Shown here: positions 52,288-61,535 of the stretch, piece by piece
How positions within the stretch are numbered: the first letter of the stretch is position 1
How the letters are laid out: each line of letters opens with the position of its first letter
From: Pedobacter sp014947265
GTDB taxonomy: Bacteria; Bacteroidota; Bacteroidia; Sphingobacteriales; Sphingobacteriaceae
Direction: 5' to 3'
Length of the DNA stretch: 64,000 bases
NCBI RefSeq assembly: GCF_014947265.1
Contig: NZ_JADCNK010000004.1
Location: 310,001 to 374,000 of the forward strand
The notes under the pieces: generated by a model
Seen by the model: only the letters and a program-made list of their open reading frames with translations
What the model was told of the DNA's origin: nothing
The model's database searches: none
Translations under genes and position numbers: made by a program

Positions 52288-55200
52288 ATGAAAAAAATGT
52301 ACTTAAAGTGTGTAAGTATGTTGTTGTTATGTTTTTTAACAATAACAGCATTTGCACAAAAGAATATTACCGGCACAGTAAAAGATGCGTTGGGTAATCC
52401 CATTCCAGGGGTGAGTGTTCTCGAAAAGGGAACTCAAAATGGAACTTCTACCAACGCTGACGGTAGATTTACCCTTACAGTAAAAGATGGCGCCAGATTA
52501 ATTATCAAATCTATTGGTTTGGTTACTCAAGAAGTTGCTGCTTCATCAAATCCAGCCATTGTAATGTACGATGATTCTAAGGCACTAAATGATGTTATTG
52601 TTACTGGCTTTGGTGTTAAAAAAGATGTTAAAAGGCTAAGTTATTCTGTGACAGCCGTTGGTGGTACAGAATTAGCACAAGCAAATAACGCCAATGTAGT
52701 AAATGCTTTACAAGGTAAGGTGGCGGGTGTTATGATTAATCAAGGTGCCAGTGGTCCAACTTCTTCTTCAAGAATTAGAATTAGAGGTAATTCATCTTTA
52801 AGTTCAAATACGCAGCCTTTAGTTGTTTATGACGGAATATTGTTAGAGCCAGGTACATCTGGAGCAGACTCATGGGGCGATGCTGCAGATTTTGGTAATA
52901 TTATGAAAAACATTAACTCTGATGATATAGAAAGTATTAGCGTACTAAAAGGAGCTGCTGCATCTGCGTTATATGGTTCTAAGGCAGCAGGAGGAGTGTT
53001 ATTAATTACCTCAAAAAAGGGTAAAACGACCAAGGGTTTGGGAGTAACTGTTTCACAAACTAGCTCTTTTGATGATGCCTATAAATTTGTAGATCTCCAG
53101 AACGAATATGGGGGTGGAATTTCTCCTGTATTTGCTAAAGATGCTAACGGAGTTGATATTGTTGACCAATCGGCAGGTTATTACGTAGGTGGTTATTCTT
53201 TTGGACCCAAATTGGATGGTAGAATGGTTAAGGATTTAGATGGTGTAATGAGACCATGGGTAGCCAATAATCCATTAGATTATTTTAATACTGGAAAATT
53301 TATTAATACAAACGTATCGGTAGAGGGTGCTAATGAAAACACAACGTACAGGTTAGCCTATACTAATTTGTATAATTCAAGTGTTTTACCAGGTAATAAC
53401 TTAAAAAGAGATGCTTTTGCCCTTAGGGTCACCAGGGTAATTTCAAAATCAATTTCTGTTGATGCGAGTGTAAATTATACAATGTCTAATTCATTGAATC
53501 CGGCAAGGCAAGGAAGTGCGAATAACCCTTTATTTGCATTTACTTACTATAAACCTAGAAACGTTGATTTAGAAACCTATATCAATAATAATATCAATCC
53601 GGTAACAGGAGGAGCTTTAGGTTCTAGTAATCGAAATCTTTACGATCCATACGGCATAGGTTCTTTTGCCTATGGACTTCAAAATGATAATAGAACACAA
53701 AAGGAAAATAATTTATTAGCAAATATTGATGTAAACATCAAAATTCTTCCATGGCTATCTGCTTTGGTAAGAACCAATACTAACTTTTATAATATTGCTT
53801 ATGAAAGAAAAAATAGAGGAAATGGTGTTGCCTTTTCAGGTGGTGATTATGAAATAACACAAAACACTAATAAATCTTATCGAATTCAGGGACTGTTAAA
53901 TGCAACAAAACAATTATCAAATGATTTCGAGTTAAATGCTTCAATAGGCGCTGAAACTTATCAAAAAAATCTTGGTAACTCTGCATTTTATAACAGATCG
54001 TATACCAATGGGGGGCTTAAAATTGCTGATGTCTACTCCATTGCAAACTCTATTAATCCTGCATCAACAACCGCCTATCCAAATTTAGGTGAACGCACGG
54101 ATGCAGTTTATCTATATGGAGATATTACCTGGAAAAACATGCTAACCTTAAACTTTAGCGGAAGGAACGACTGGTCATCAGCACTTACTTATAAAGATGG
54201 TCATGGTAATTATTCATACTTCTATCCTAGTGTAGGCTTGGCATGGGTATTTACCGAATTACCAGTATTCCAAAATAATTCGATATTATCTTTTGGAAAG
54301 TTAAGAGCCTCATATTCTTATACAGGATTATCAGCTAGACCACAACTTACTAATACTGACGGTTACTATAGATTACAAGATGGTACTTTTAGTAATGCAA
54401 ACGGAGGAAATCAATCAGTTTATGGATTTAGCGACAATATTCTTAAAAATAACAATTTAAAGAATGAGTTGACTAAAGAACTTGAAATTGGAACCAATTT
54501 AGGGTTCTTCAAAAACCGTTTAAGTTTCGATGTAGCGTATTATAAGAAAAATTCTTACAACCAGATTTTAAGTTTTTCTTTACCACAAGAATCCGGAGTT
54601 AGTTCACAATCTTTAAATGCGGGTAATATCCAAAATCAAGGTATCGAGATCCTGGTAACTGGTAAGCCAATCGTATCAAGAGATTTTAATTGGAATGCTT
54701 CACTTACTTTTACACGTAACCGCAACAAAATATTAGAATTGGCACCTGGAGTTGAAAACTATGATTTAGATTTAGCTTTTGGTAATGACATCACTTCAGT
54801 AGCCAGAGTAGGTGAACAATATGGTTCGTTGATTACAGGATTTGGTTATTCATATTATCAAAAGAAAGATGCAAGCGGTAATCCGATTGCCAGTCCAAAT
54901 AATGGTAAAAAAGTATTAGGTAATACTGGTTATGGAACTACTGGCGGATATTATACCTATGTAAGATCGCAGGATTATGATGGTACAAAGAAAAATTTAG
55001 GTACTATGATGGAGGATTATCTTGCAAGTACAAGACAAGAATTATCTTATAAAAACTTCACATTAAGCTTTCAAATTGATGCTAAAATTGGTGGTTTAAT
55101 GGCCTCTGGAACCCATCAGTATGGATCAGCTAATGGTTCGTTTGCCAATTCACTTTTTGGTAGGGATGAAGCTTCAGGTGGTGTAACTTATACCGATGCA

Positions 55201-55644
55201 AACGGGGTAGTACAGCATGATGGTATTATTCCTGACGGTGTATTGAACGATGGATTAAAAGCTAACGGAGTAGATTTAGGCGGAATGACCTATGCAGATG
55301 CTGTTAAACAAGGTTTATTAAAACCAATACCAGCTTATGCGTATTATGAAAACTTAAGTCAATGGTCTAGCGGTATCAGAGAATATTCAGTATTTGAAAA
55401 TTCTTGGGTTGCACTTCGTGAAGTAACTGTAGGATATAACGTACCTAGTAAGTATTTAAGTAAATTAAAAATAAATACTTTAAGCTTAAATTTAACAGGT
55501 AGAAACATAACCTATTTGTATAAAACAGCTAAGGATGGAATTAATCCTGAAAGTATTTTTAGCAATAGAGCAGGTGCTTTTGCTGAATATGGAGGCTGGC
55601 CTTTGGTTAGAAGTTTAGGTTTTAATGTTAGGGCATCGTTCTAA
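52288..55644 (+). CDS. SusC/RagA TonB-linked transporter, no STN domain
   Basis: 1118 residues. A signal peptide (CVSMLLLCFLTITAFAQ) is followed by a CarboxypepD_reg-like domain (about 25-100, ITGTVKDALGNPIPGVSVLE) and a plug with RIRIRGNSSLSSNTQPLVVY and ISVLKGAAASALYGSKAAGG. A long barrel ends in LGFNVRASF. There is no STN domain, so it does not signal to an anti-sigma factor; the ROK protein upstream may control it. Its susD partner starts 19 bases later. Base composition looks more AT-rich than the GH9-locus SusC. Confidence 0.96.
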   Translation: MKKMYLKCVSMLLLCFLTITAFAQKNITGTVKDALGNPIPGVSVLEKGTQNGTSTNADGRFTLTVKDGARLIIKSIGLVTQEVAASSNPAIVMYDDSKALNDVIVTGFGVKKDVKRLSYSVTAVGGTELAQANNANVVNALQGKVAGVMINQGASGPTSSSRIRIRGNSSLSSNTQPLVVYDGILLEPGTSGADSWGDAADFGNIMKNINSDDIESISVLKGAAASALYGSKAAGGVLLITSKKGKTTKGLGVTVSQTSSFDDAYKFVDLQNEYGGGISPVFAKDANGVDIVDQSAGYYVGGYSFGPKLDGRMVKDLDGVMRPWVANNPLDYFNTGKFINTNVSVEGANENTTYRLAYTNLYNSSVLPGNNLKRDAFALRVTRVISKSISVDASVNYTMSNSLNPARQGSANNPLFAFTYYKPRNVDLETYINNNINPVTGGALGSSNRNLYDPYGIGSFAYGLQNDNRTQKENNLLANIDVNIKILPWLSALVRTNTNFYNIAYERKNRGNGVAFSGGDYEITQNTNKSYRIQGLLNATKQLSNDFELNASIGAETYQKNLGNSAFYNRSYTNGGLKIADVYSIANSINPASTTAYPNLGERTDAVYLYGDITWKNMLTLNFSGRNDWSSALTYKDGHGNYSYFYPSVGLAWVFTELPVFQNNSILSFGKLRASYSYTGLSARPQLTNTDGYYRLQDGTFSNANGGNQSVYGFSDNILKNNNLKNELTKELEIGTNLGFFKNRLSFDVAYYKKNSYNQILSFSLPQESGVSSQSLNAGNIQNQGIEILVTGKPIVSRDFNWNASLTFTRNRNKILELAPGVENYDLDLAFGNDITSVARVGEQYGSLITGFGYSYYQKKDASGNPIASPNNGKKVLGNTGYGTTGGYYTYVRSQDYDGTKKNLGTMMEDYLASTRQELSYKNFTLSFQIDAKIGGLMASGTHQYGSANGSFANSLFGRDEASGGVTYTDANGVVQHDGIIPDGVLNDGLKANGVDLGGMTYADAVKQGLLKPIPAYAYYENLSQWSSGIREYSVFENSWVALREVTVGYNVPSKYLSKLKINTLSLNLTGRNITYLYKTAKDGINPESIFSNRAGAFAEYGGWPLVRSLGFNVRASF

Positions 55645-55663
55645 TTATTTAAAAAATACAGAT

Positions 55664-57265
55664 ATGAAGACTATAAATAAAACAAAAATATATTTCCTAA
55701 TGGTTTCTGCATTGCTTGTAATGGGCGGTTGTAAAAAGGAAAGCTTTGTAGAAGCAAATTTAAATCCTTCTACACTATACGAAGTTAAACCGGAAGATCA
55801 GTTTCTTCGTGCGGCGGTGGGTTCTCAAGACGATTTCGAGTATTTTGCCGATGTTTATCGGGCAGCCAATTTATGGATGCAATACGCTACCTTAAGTACA
55901 GGAAATGGATTGAATTTTAATAATGTTGGTTCACAATTCAATACCCGTTACGGGAAAATATTTTATGGCAGATTAGGTCCGGCCTTAGTTGATGCTATAA
56001 AAAATATCGAATCAATGCCTGACGCAGATAAAAATGCGAGAGTAAATATGAAAGCAATTTCGCAGATACTTTTGTCATACTATGCATTTTATGTGAGTGA
56101 TATCAATGGAAGCATTCCTTATACTCAGGCCTTTCAGGCAAGATATGGCGGTACCTCAACTCCTGCTTACGATACCCAACAGGCCGTATTTGCAAAGGTG
56201 GATGCGGAATTGAAAGCAGCGGTAGCGACTTTGAAAAGCAATGCAACCGGACAGATTAACCTTGGAGGAAATGATCCTTATTTTAATGGCGATGCAACAC
56301 TTTGGGCTAAAGCAGCAAATGCTTTACGTTTGAAAATCGCTATTCGCTTAATGAAAGTTGATCCGGCCAAAATGAAAACAATCGCAACTGAAGTACTAGC
56401 AGATCCAGTACAAATGGCTGGCGTTAATGATTCATGGATGCTCAAAGTAGGGCCATCGTATGCAGATGGTGCTGGTAACTTCAGCCCAGCGAATTTCGCA
56501 GCAGGTAAGCCAGTATTGGATTTTATGGTAGCAAAAGGCGACCCGAGGTTATCGGCATTCTATCGTCCAAATGCAGCAGGAAATTATGTAGGCAGTTTTA
56601 CTAGTCCGGATGAAGCAAAATTACCAGCAAATACACCAATATATTCATCTATCGATAATTTGTCACAATTACAACATAGGTTATTTACACCTAACTTTAA
56701 TGAAAGTGATGGTTTAGGTGCTGGTACTGGTAAAGGATTTTACCCCGTTTTAACTTATGCTGAATATTGCTTTTTACGCGCAGATCTTGCAGCTCGTGGC
56801 GTGACCACAGATGTGGCTGAAACCTGGTATAAAAATGGAGTGTATGCTTCAGTTCAATTTTATAGTGATAGAGCTGTTGATGCCAAAGTAGCAAACTTTA
56901 ATGCAGTAGCAACTTCGTCTATTGATGCCTATTATAACGAAGTTGGTATTAAATTCGATGCAACTAAAGCAACTGATCAAATTGCTTGTCAGGCTTACCT
57001 TGATTTCTTCAGGCAACCCTTAGAAGCGTGGGCATGGTGGAAAAGAACTGGCTTCCCAAATACTACATCAGTATTAGCCTGGTCTGATCTAAAAGCAAAT
57101 GGTACAACGCTTGTTTTAGCACGTAGAGCTGGTATTGATTTGTTAACAACTACTAACTTAAACTATGCAAATCAACAGGCTGCGATTGTCGAAATGGCTA
57201 AAAACCCTGATTTTGGTAGCGGACCAAATGACGCCTTTGGCCGCGTTTGGTGGGATAAAAAATAA
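55664..57265 (+). CDS. SusD-like lipoprotein (SusD-like 2 type)
   Basis: 533 residues from ATG 55664, giving IYFLMVSALLVMGGCKKESF with the lipidated Cys near residue 20; an ATG-like start at 55625 lies in the susC end. Features of the second SusD family (PF12771) include EVKPEDQFLRAAVGSQDDFE, LSYYAFYVSDINGSIPYTQA, ATLWAKAANALRLKIAIRLM and PVLTYAEYCFLRADLAARG. It is the surface partner of the SusC upstream. A terminator lies 10 bases after the stop, so later genes of the locus are less expressed or have their own promoter. Confidence 0.94.
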   Translation: MKTINKTKIYFLMVSALLVMGGCKKESFVEANLNPSTLYEVKPEDQFLRAAVGSQDDFEYFADVYRAANLWMQYATLSTGNGLNFNNVGSQFNTRYGKIFYGRLGPALVDAIKNIESMPDADKNARVNMKAISQILLSYYAFYVSDINGSIPYTQAFQARYGGTSTPAYDTQQAVFAKVDAELKAAVATLKSNATGQINLGGNDPYFNGDATLWAKAANALRLKIAIRLMKVDPAKMKTIATEVLADPVQMAGVNDSWMLKVGPSYADGAGNFSPANFAAGKPVLDFMVAKGDPRLSAFYRPNAAGNYVGSFTSPDEAKLPANTPIYSSIDNLSQLQHRLFTPNFNESDGLGAGTGKGFYPVLTYAEYCFLRADLAARGVTTDVAETWYKNGVYASVQFYSDRAVDAKVANFNAVATSSIDAYYNEVGIKFDATKATDQIACQAYLDFFRQPLEAWAWWKRTGFPNTTSVLAWSDLKANGTTLVLARRAGIDLLTTTNLNYANQQAAIVEMAKNPDFGSGPNDAFGRVWWDKK

Positions 57266-57275
57266 TCACTAAATT

Positions 57276-57310
57276 AAAAGAACCCTTAGTAGCTTATTAA
57301 GGGTTCTTTT
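57276..57310 (+). terminator. Intrinsic terminator after susD
   Basis: AAAAGAACCCTTA pairs perfectly with TAAGGGTTCTTTT around a 9-base loop. The T-run is part of the right arm and continues TTTAATT. It splits susCD from the redox genes. Confidence 0.85.
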
Positions 57311-57323
57311 TAATTAAAAGCAA

Positions 57324-57911
57324 ATGAAATTATTTAATGTTTTTTTCGGACTGAGTTTTTTCTTTATCGTAGCCCTTGCGCCGTTATGGATTAGAGCCCA
57401 GGAAAATTTAGTATCTGCAAAGAAATTAAAGACCATCAAATTAATAAATTTAAATGGCAGGGAAAGCGGTATTAATTTGGATAAATCAGTAGTAATTGTA
57501 TTTCTGAGTCCAGAATGTCCGCTATGTAAAAATTATCTGCCTGGCTTGGTAAATCTTCGAAATTCTAATAAAAGCATCAATTTTTATGGCGTAATATCTG
57601 GTACTAGTTATTCATTAAAAGAAATAAATAAACTTAAAAATGAATATGGTATTAACTTCGATTTATTGATAGATAGAGATAAAGGTTTATCAAAATATTT
57701 AGGTGCAACCACTACACCTGAGGTTTTTTTAATCAATAAAATGGGGGCAATAACCTATAGTGGACTAATTGATAACTGGTCTTCTTCGCTTGGACAAAAA
57801 CGGTTGGTAATTACCGAGAAATATCTCGAAGAGGCTATAAAAGACCTATCAAATGGTAAACAAATTTTTAAAAAGACAATTCCTGTAGGCTGCCTAATTA
57901 ACGACATATAA
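57324..57911 (+). CDS. Thioredoxin-fold (redoxin-like) exported protein
   Basis: 195 residues with a signal or anchor helix (FFGLSFFFIVALAPLWIRAQ). The thioredoxin-like core has FLSPECPLCKNYLPGLVNLR with the redox pair Cys65/Cys68, LLIDRDKGLSKYLGATTTPE with the cis-Pro, and VFLINKMGAITYSGLIDNW. A third cysteine sits in the tail motif KTIPVGCLI (Cys190), which is usual for redoxins that stand next to cytochrome c/copper monooxygenase-like genes. Its TAA overlaps the next ATG by one base. It may deliver electrons or maintain copper-site thiols for that enzyme; this is inference. Confidence 0.85.
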   Translation: MKLFNVFFGLSFFFIVALAPLWIRAQENLVSAKKLKTIKLINLNGRESGINLDKSVVIVFLSPECPLCKNYLPGLVNLRNSNKSINFYGVISGTSYSLKEINKLKNEYGINFDLLIDRDKGLSKYLGATTTPEVFLINKMGAITYSGLIDNWSSSLGQKRLVITEKYLEEAIKDLSNGKQIFKKTIPVGCLINDI

Positions 57912-59245
57912 TGAGTTTGAAATCTTTACTATTATTAAAAAGTATTGCCATTATAGTGGGGGTGTTCACTATTTTGAATAGTGCAATAGCTCAAGGAATA
58001 ACTTATTATAAAGATGTTGCACCCATTATTCAAAATAAGTGTCAGTCATGCCATAGGCCTGGAGAAGCTGCGCCATTTTCATTATTAACTTATGAAGATG
58101 TCGCAAAAAGAGCCTCCTTTATTAAAAAAGTAACGCAATCTGGTTACATGCCGCCATGGAAACCAGACAATCACTATCGGTTATTTAAAAATGATAGGTC
58201 TTTAACAAATGAAGAAAAGCAAACTATAGTAAAATGGGTTGATGCTAAAATGCCGATGGGAGAGGTAGCTGAAACGTCAAAAGTAGCTGTTAAAACATAT
58301 ATAGAAGGTACCCAGTATTCAAGAAAACCTGACCTTGTTTTAAAGGCAACCTCAGCATTTAAAGTTTTAGGTGATAACAAAGAGCGGTTTATAGTGTTTA
58401 AAATTCCTTTTGATATTGGTACAGAAAAAAATGTAGAAGCAATGGAGTTTTTTTCGTCCAATAAGAAGGTTATTCACCATGCAAACTTTGCAATTCACCC
58501 TGTGTCTAATGACATTGATATTAACCAAGGAGCTGAATTTTTAAATTTGACAGAAGATGACAGGACAAAGTACTCACAGTATTTTCCTTTCAAGAGAACA
58601 ATGACCTATTACGGAGGATGGATTCCAGGAACATCCTATGAATCTTATCCAAATAATTTTGGTTGGGTAATGCCTAAACGTGGCGTTATATTATTAACTA
58701 TACACTTTGCTCCAGTTTCAAAGGAGGAAGAGAATATTTCAGGCGTAAATTTCTTTTTCAAAAAAACACCAATTGGACGGAAAGTCGAGGTAATTAGCTT
58801 AGGTTCTGCTGGTGTAGGCGAAAAGTCTATCGAACCTTACTTTTTTATCCCTGCCGAGTCAGTAAGAAAGTTCGAACTAAAAATTACCACACCACAAGAT
58901 CAATCCTTATTATACATTTGGCCTCATATGCATTACTTGGGTAAGATATTCAAATCATACGCAGTAACTCCTCAGAAAGATACAATACAACTCGTTTCAA
59001 TTCCATCCTGGGATTTTAGATGGCAAGAAATTTATCAATTTAAAAATTTGGTGAAAATCCCTAAGGGTTCTATACTAACAATAGAGGGAACTTATGATAA
59101 TACCTCAAGTAATCCTAACAATCCTAGTAGTCCACCGCGGAATGTTTATTCGGCTAACGATATGAAGTCTACTGATGAGATGTTGACGATGTTACTTGTG
59201 TTTTTGCCTTATAAAGAGAATGATGAACAAATTATCTTAAAATAA
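57911..59245 (+). CDS. Cytochrome c fused to a type II copper monooxygenase-like (PHM-like) domain
   Basis: 444 residues. After a signal peptide (to about 28) comes a mono-haem domain with CQSCHRPGEAAPFSLLTYED (Cys44, Cys47, His48) and the axial-type Met in GYMPPWKPD. Residues about 150-440 resemble the two-lobed copper type II ascorbate-dependent monooxygenases: KVIHHANFAIHP (His-His and His), ILLTIHFAP (His), and WPHMHYLGK (His-x-His). The pattern NTSSNPNNPSSPPRNVY is also common to this group. It should be periplasmic and could hydroxylate or oxidise a substrate with electrons from the haem. It is translationally coupled to the redoxin gene. Substrate unknown. Confidence 0.85.
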   Translation: MSLKSLLLLKSIAIIVGVFTILNSAIAQGITYYKDVAPIIQNKCQSCHRPGEAAPFSLLTYEDVAKRASFIKKVTQSGYMPPWKPDNHYRLFKNDRSLTNEEKQTIVKWVDAKMPMGEVAETSKVAVKTYIEGTQYSRKPDLVLKATSAFKVLGDNKERFIVFKIPFDIGTEKNVEAMEFFSSNKKVIHHANFAIHPVSNDIDINQGAEFLNLTEDDRTKYSQYFPFKRTMTYYGGWIPGTSYESYPNNFGWVMPKRGVILLTIHFAPVSKEEENISGVNFFFKKTPIGRKVEVISLGSAGVGEKSIEPYFFIPAESVRKFELKITTPQDQSLLYIWPHMHYLGKIFKSYAVTPQKDTIQLVSIPSWDFRWQEIYQFKNLVKIPKGSILTIEGTYDNTSSNPNNPSSPPRNVYSANDMKSTDEMLTMLLVFLPYKENDEQIILK

Positions 59246-59301
59246 AGAGATTTACAAACGATAGTGTTTTTAATTTTTGGCTTGATTTAATAATAATTAT
59301 C

Positions 59302-60090
59302 ATGAAAATAACAATATGGTTATCTGTACTACTAAGCCCAGTGGTGACGTTTGTTGTTAAAGATGCCAACGGTCAAACATCTTTATTTACTTTATTAACG
59401 GCAAAAGAAACCAATAATAATTTTATGAATAAAGTTATCGAAACCGATTCATTACATATTATGAATTACGAATATTTGTATAATGGATCGGGTGTTGGAG
59501 TGGCCGATTTTAATGGTGATGGTTTGTCAGACATTTTTTTTTATCAAATGCATCAGATCATAAATTATACTTTAACAAAGGAAATTTAAAATTTGAAGAT
59601 ATTAGAAATAAAGCTGACGTAAGAGGAAATGATACATGGATATGTATCGCTGATGTAAATGGGATAGTGGATATTACAATCAGCAAATGAGAAATATGCT
59701 GCAGTTAAACGAAGGATTAGCAGAAGATGGTAATTTGCGTTTTAGCGAAATAGGACAATTAGCAGGTATTTCAAATATACATTGGAGTTGGGCACCTTTA
59801 TTTGCTGATTTTGACAACCATGGCTGGAAGGACTTATTTATTTCTAACGGATATTTAAGAGACTTTAGTGATACGGATTTTCTAAAATATACCGTTGCGA
59901 ATGCCCAAAAAGAATCGCTTAAGCAAGGAAGTTTAAAATTTCAAACCTTCGATTTTGCCAATAAGAAGTTTTACTTCTTTTAATTAAGCTGCTATTAGTA
60001 GACTTTATGGTGGTTATTGAAAATGGTCAGATTCAAGGTAGGAATATTGGAGCATATCAGACTGAAAAAGTTATAATGAAAAAAGATTAA
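59302..60090 (+). pseudogene. Decayed FG-GAP/VCBS (CRTAC1/UnbV-like) gene in three frames
   Basis: Three pieces of one protein type lie in three frames. Frame 1 (59302-59589) has a signal peptide and NYEYLYNGSGVGVADFNGDG; it breaks just after a run of nine T near 59534. Frame 3 (about 59562-59690) gives YFNKGNLKFEDIRNKADVRG then DVNGIVDITISK and stops. Frame 2 (59687-59983) gives RNMLQLNEGL, FSEIGQLAGISNIHWSWAPL and FADFDNHGWKDLFISNGYLR. Full-length relatives are over 1,000 residues, so most of the middle and end is deleted. A possible tail (60001-60090: ENGQIQGRNIGAYQTEKVIM) follows but its origin is uncertain. Confidence 0.88.
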
Positions 60091-60105
60091 GTTAAAAATA
60101 AAATA

Positions 60106-61533
60106 ATGATGAAAATAAAATATCTCCTAATACTTGTTTTAATTACTTCGGCTAAATTTTCAAGCGCTCAAAGAAATGATATCCTCAAAGAATCAACAAA
60201 ATATGAATGGCCACAAGATGAGGCAGTAAAAAAGAAGCTCGATACCTGGCAAGACCAAAAGTTTGGAATGATTATCCACTGGGGACTTTACGCTGTTCCA
60301 GGGATTATCGAATCATGGTCTATCTGCTCTGAAGATTGGATTGAAAGGGATAGTACTATCAAATACGAAGATTATAAAAAATGGTATTGGGGCCAGAGCG
60401 AAAAATTTAACCCAACAAAATTCAATCCTGAGCAATGGGCAAAGGCAGGTAAGGATGCTGGAATGAAATACCTGGTTTTTACCACCAAACATCACGATGG
60501 CTTCGCTATGTTCGATACCAAAGAAAGCGATTTCAGCATTGCAAAAGGTCCATTTGCCAACAACCCTAAAAAAGATGTTGCTAAATATGTGTTCGATGCT
60601 TTCCGTAAGGAAAATTTTATGATCGGCGCATATTTTTCTAAACCCGACTGGCATTCTCAATACTATTGGTGGGATAAATATGCCACTGCAGATAGAAATA
60701 ATAATTACGATATCAGAAAAAATCCGTGGCGGTGGAATATGTTCAAAAGTTATACCCAAAACCAGATCGGCGAGTTGATGAACAATTACGGTAGCATTGA
60801 TATTTTATGGTTAGATGGTGGCTGGGTTCGTCCGAGGGCAAGCGTAAACCAGGAAGTGCTTTCTTGGGGAGCGCCAATTCCGGAATGGAGTCAGGATATT
60901 GATATGCCTAAAATTGCAGCTAATGCCAGAAAAGTACAGCCTGGTTTAATTGTGGTAGACAGAACGGTACATGGCCAGTTTGAGAACTACCAAACCCCTG
61001 AACAGAAAATCCCTGAAAAGCAATTGGATTACCCATGGGAAAGTTGCATGACCTTGGGGGGCGCCTGGGGCTTTGTACCTAACGATCAATATAAATCAGC
61101 AGGAGAAGTGGTTCATAAATTGGTAGAAATTGTAGCCAAAGGCGGAAGTTTACTTTTAGGTATTGGGCCAAAAGCTGATGGAACGCTGCCTGATAATGTG
61201 ATTACCAGATTAGAGGAAATTGGGAAGTGGACCAGCAAAAACGGTGTAGCCATATACGGAACAAGGATTACCAAAAATTACCATGATGGGCAAAATTGGT
61301 TTACCCAAAGTAAAGACGGTAAAACCATTTACGGCATCAGTTTAATTAACAATACGACAAACAAGGAAATTTCATGGCAAGGAAGTATGCCTAAAAAAGG
61401 AAGTCTCATTACCATTTTGGGTACCAACCAAAAGGTAAAATGGACATTGAAACACGGTAAGGTACACTTCAATTTCCCTAAAACAGAGGAGAAAATAGCT
61501 TTGACTTTTTCTTTTACACCCGAAACTAATTAG
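60106..61533 (+). CDS. GH29 alpha-L-fucosidase
   Basis: 475 residues with a signal peptide (YLLILVLITSAKFSSAQ). The GH29 barrel is clear: FGMIIHWGLYAVPGIIESW, KDAGMKYLVFTTKHHDGFAM, and IDILWLDGGW with nucleophile Asp237. GGSLLLGIGPKADGTLPDNV and GEVVHKLVEIVAKG are further family landmarks. A C-terminal beta-sandwich is short. It removes terminal alpha-linked L-fucose from glycans in the periplasm or outside the cell. It starts 15 bases after the decayed gene and ends 2 bases before the GH3 gene, so the two glycosidases form a unit. Confidence 0.95.
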   Translation: MMKIKYLLILVLITSAKFSSAQRNDILKESTKYEWPQDEAVKKKLDTWQDQKFGMIIHWGLYAVPGIIESWSICSEDWIERDSTIKYEDYKKWYWGQSEKFNPTKFNPEQWAKAGKDAGMKYLVFTTKHHDGFAMFDTKESDFSIAKGPFANNPKKDVAKYVFDAFRKENFMIGAYFSKPDWHSQYYWWDKYATADRNNNYDIRKNPWRWNMFKSYTQNQIGELMNNYGSIDILWLDGGWVRPRASVNQEVLSWGAPIPEWSQDIDMPKIAANARKVQPGLIVVDRTVHGQFENYQTPEQKIPEKQLDYPWESCMTLGGAWGFVPNDQYKSAGEVVHKLVEIVAKGGSLLLGIGPKADGTLPDNVITRLEEIGKWTSKNGVAIYGTRITKNYHDGQNWFTQSKDGKTIYGISLINNTTNKEISWQGSMPKKGSLITILGTNQKVKWTLKHGKVHFNFPKTEEKIALTFSFTPETN

Positions 61534-61535
61534 CA

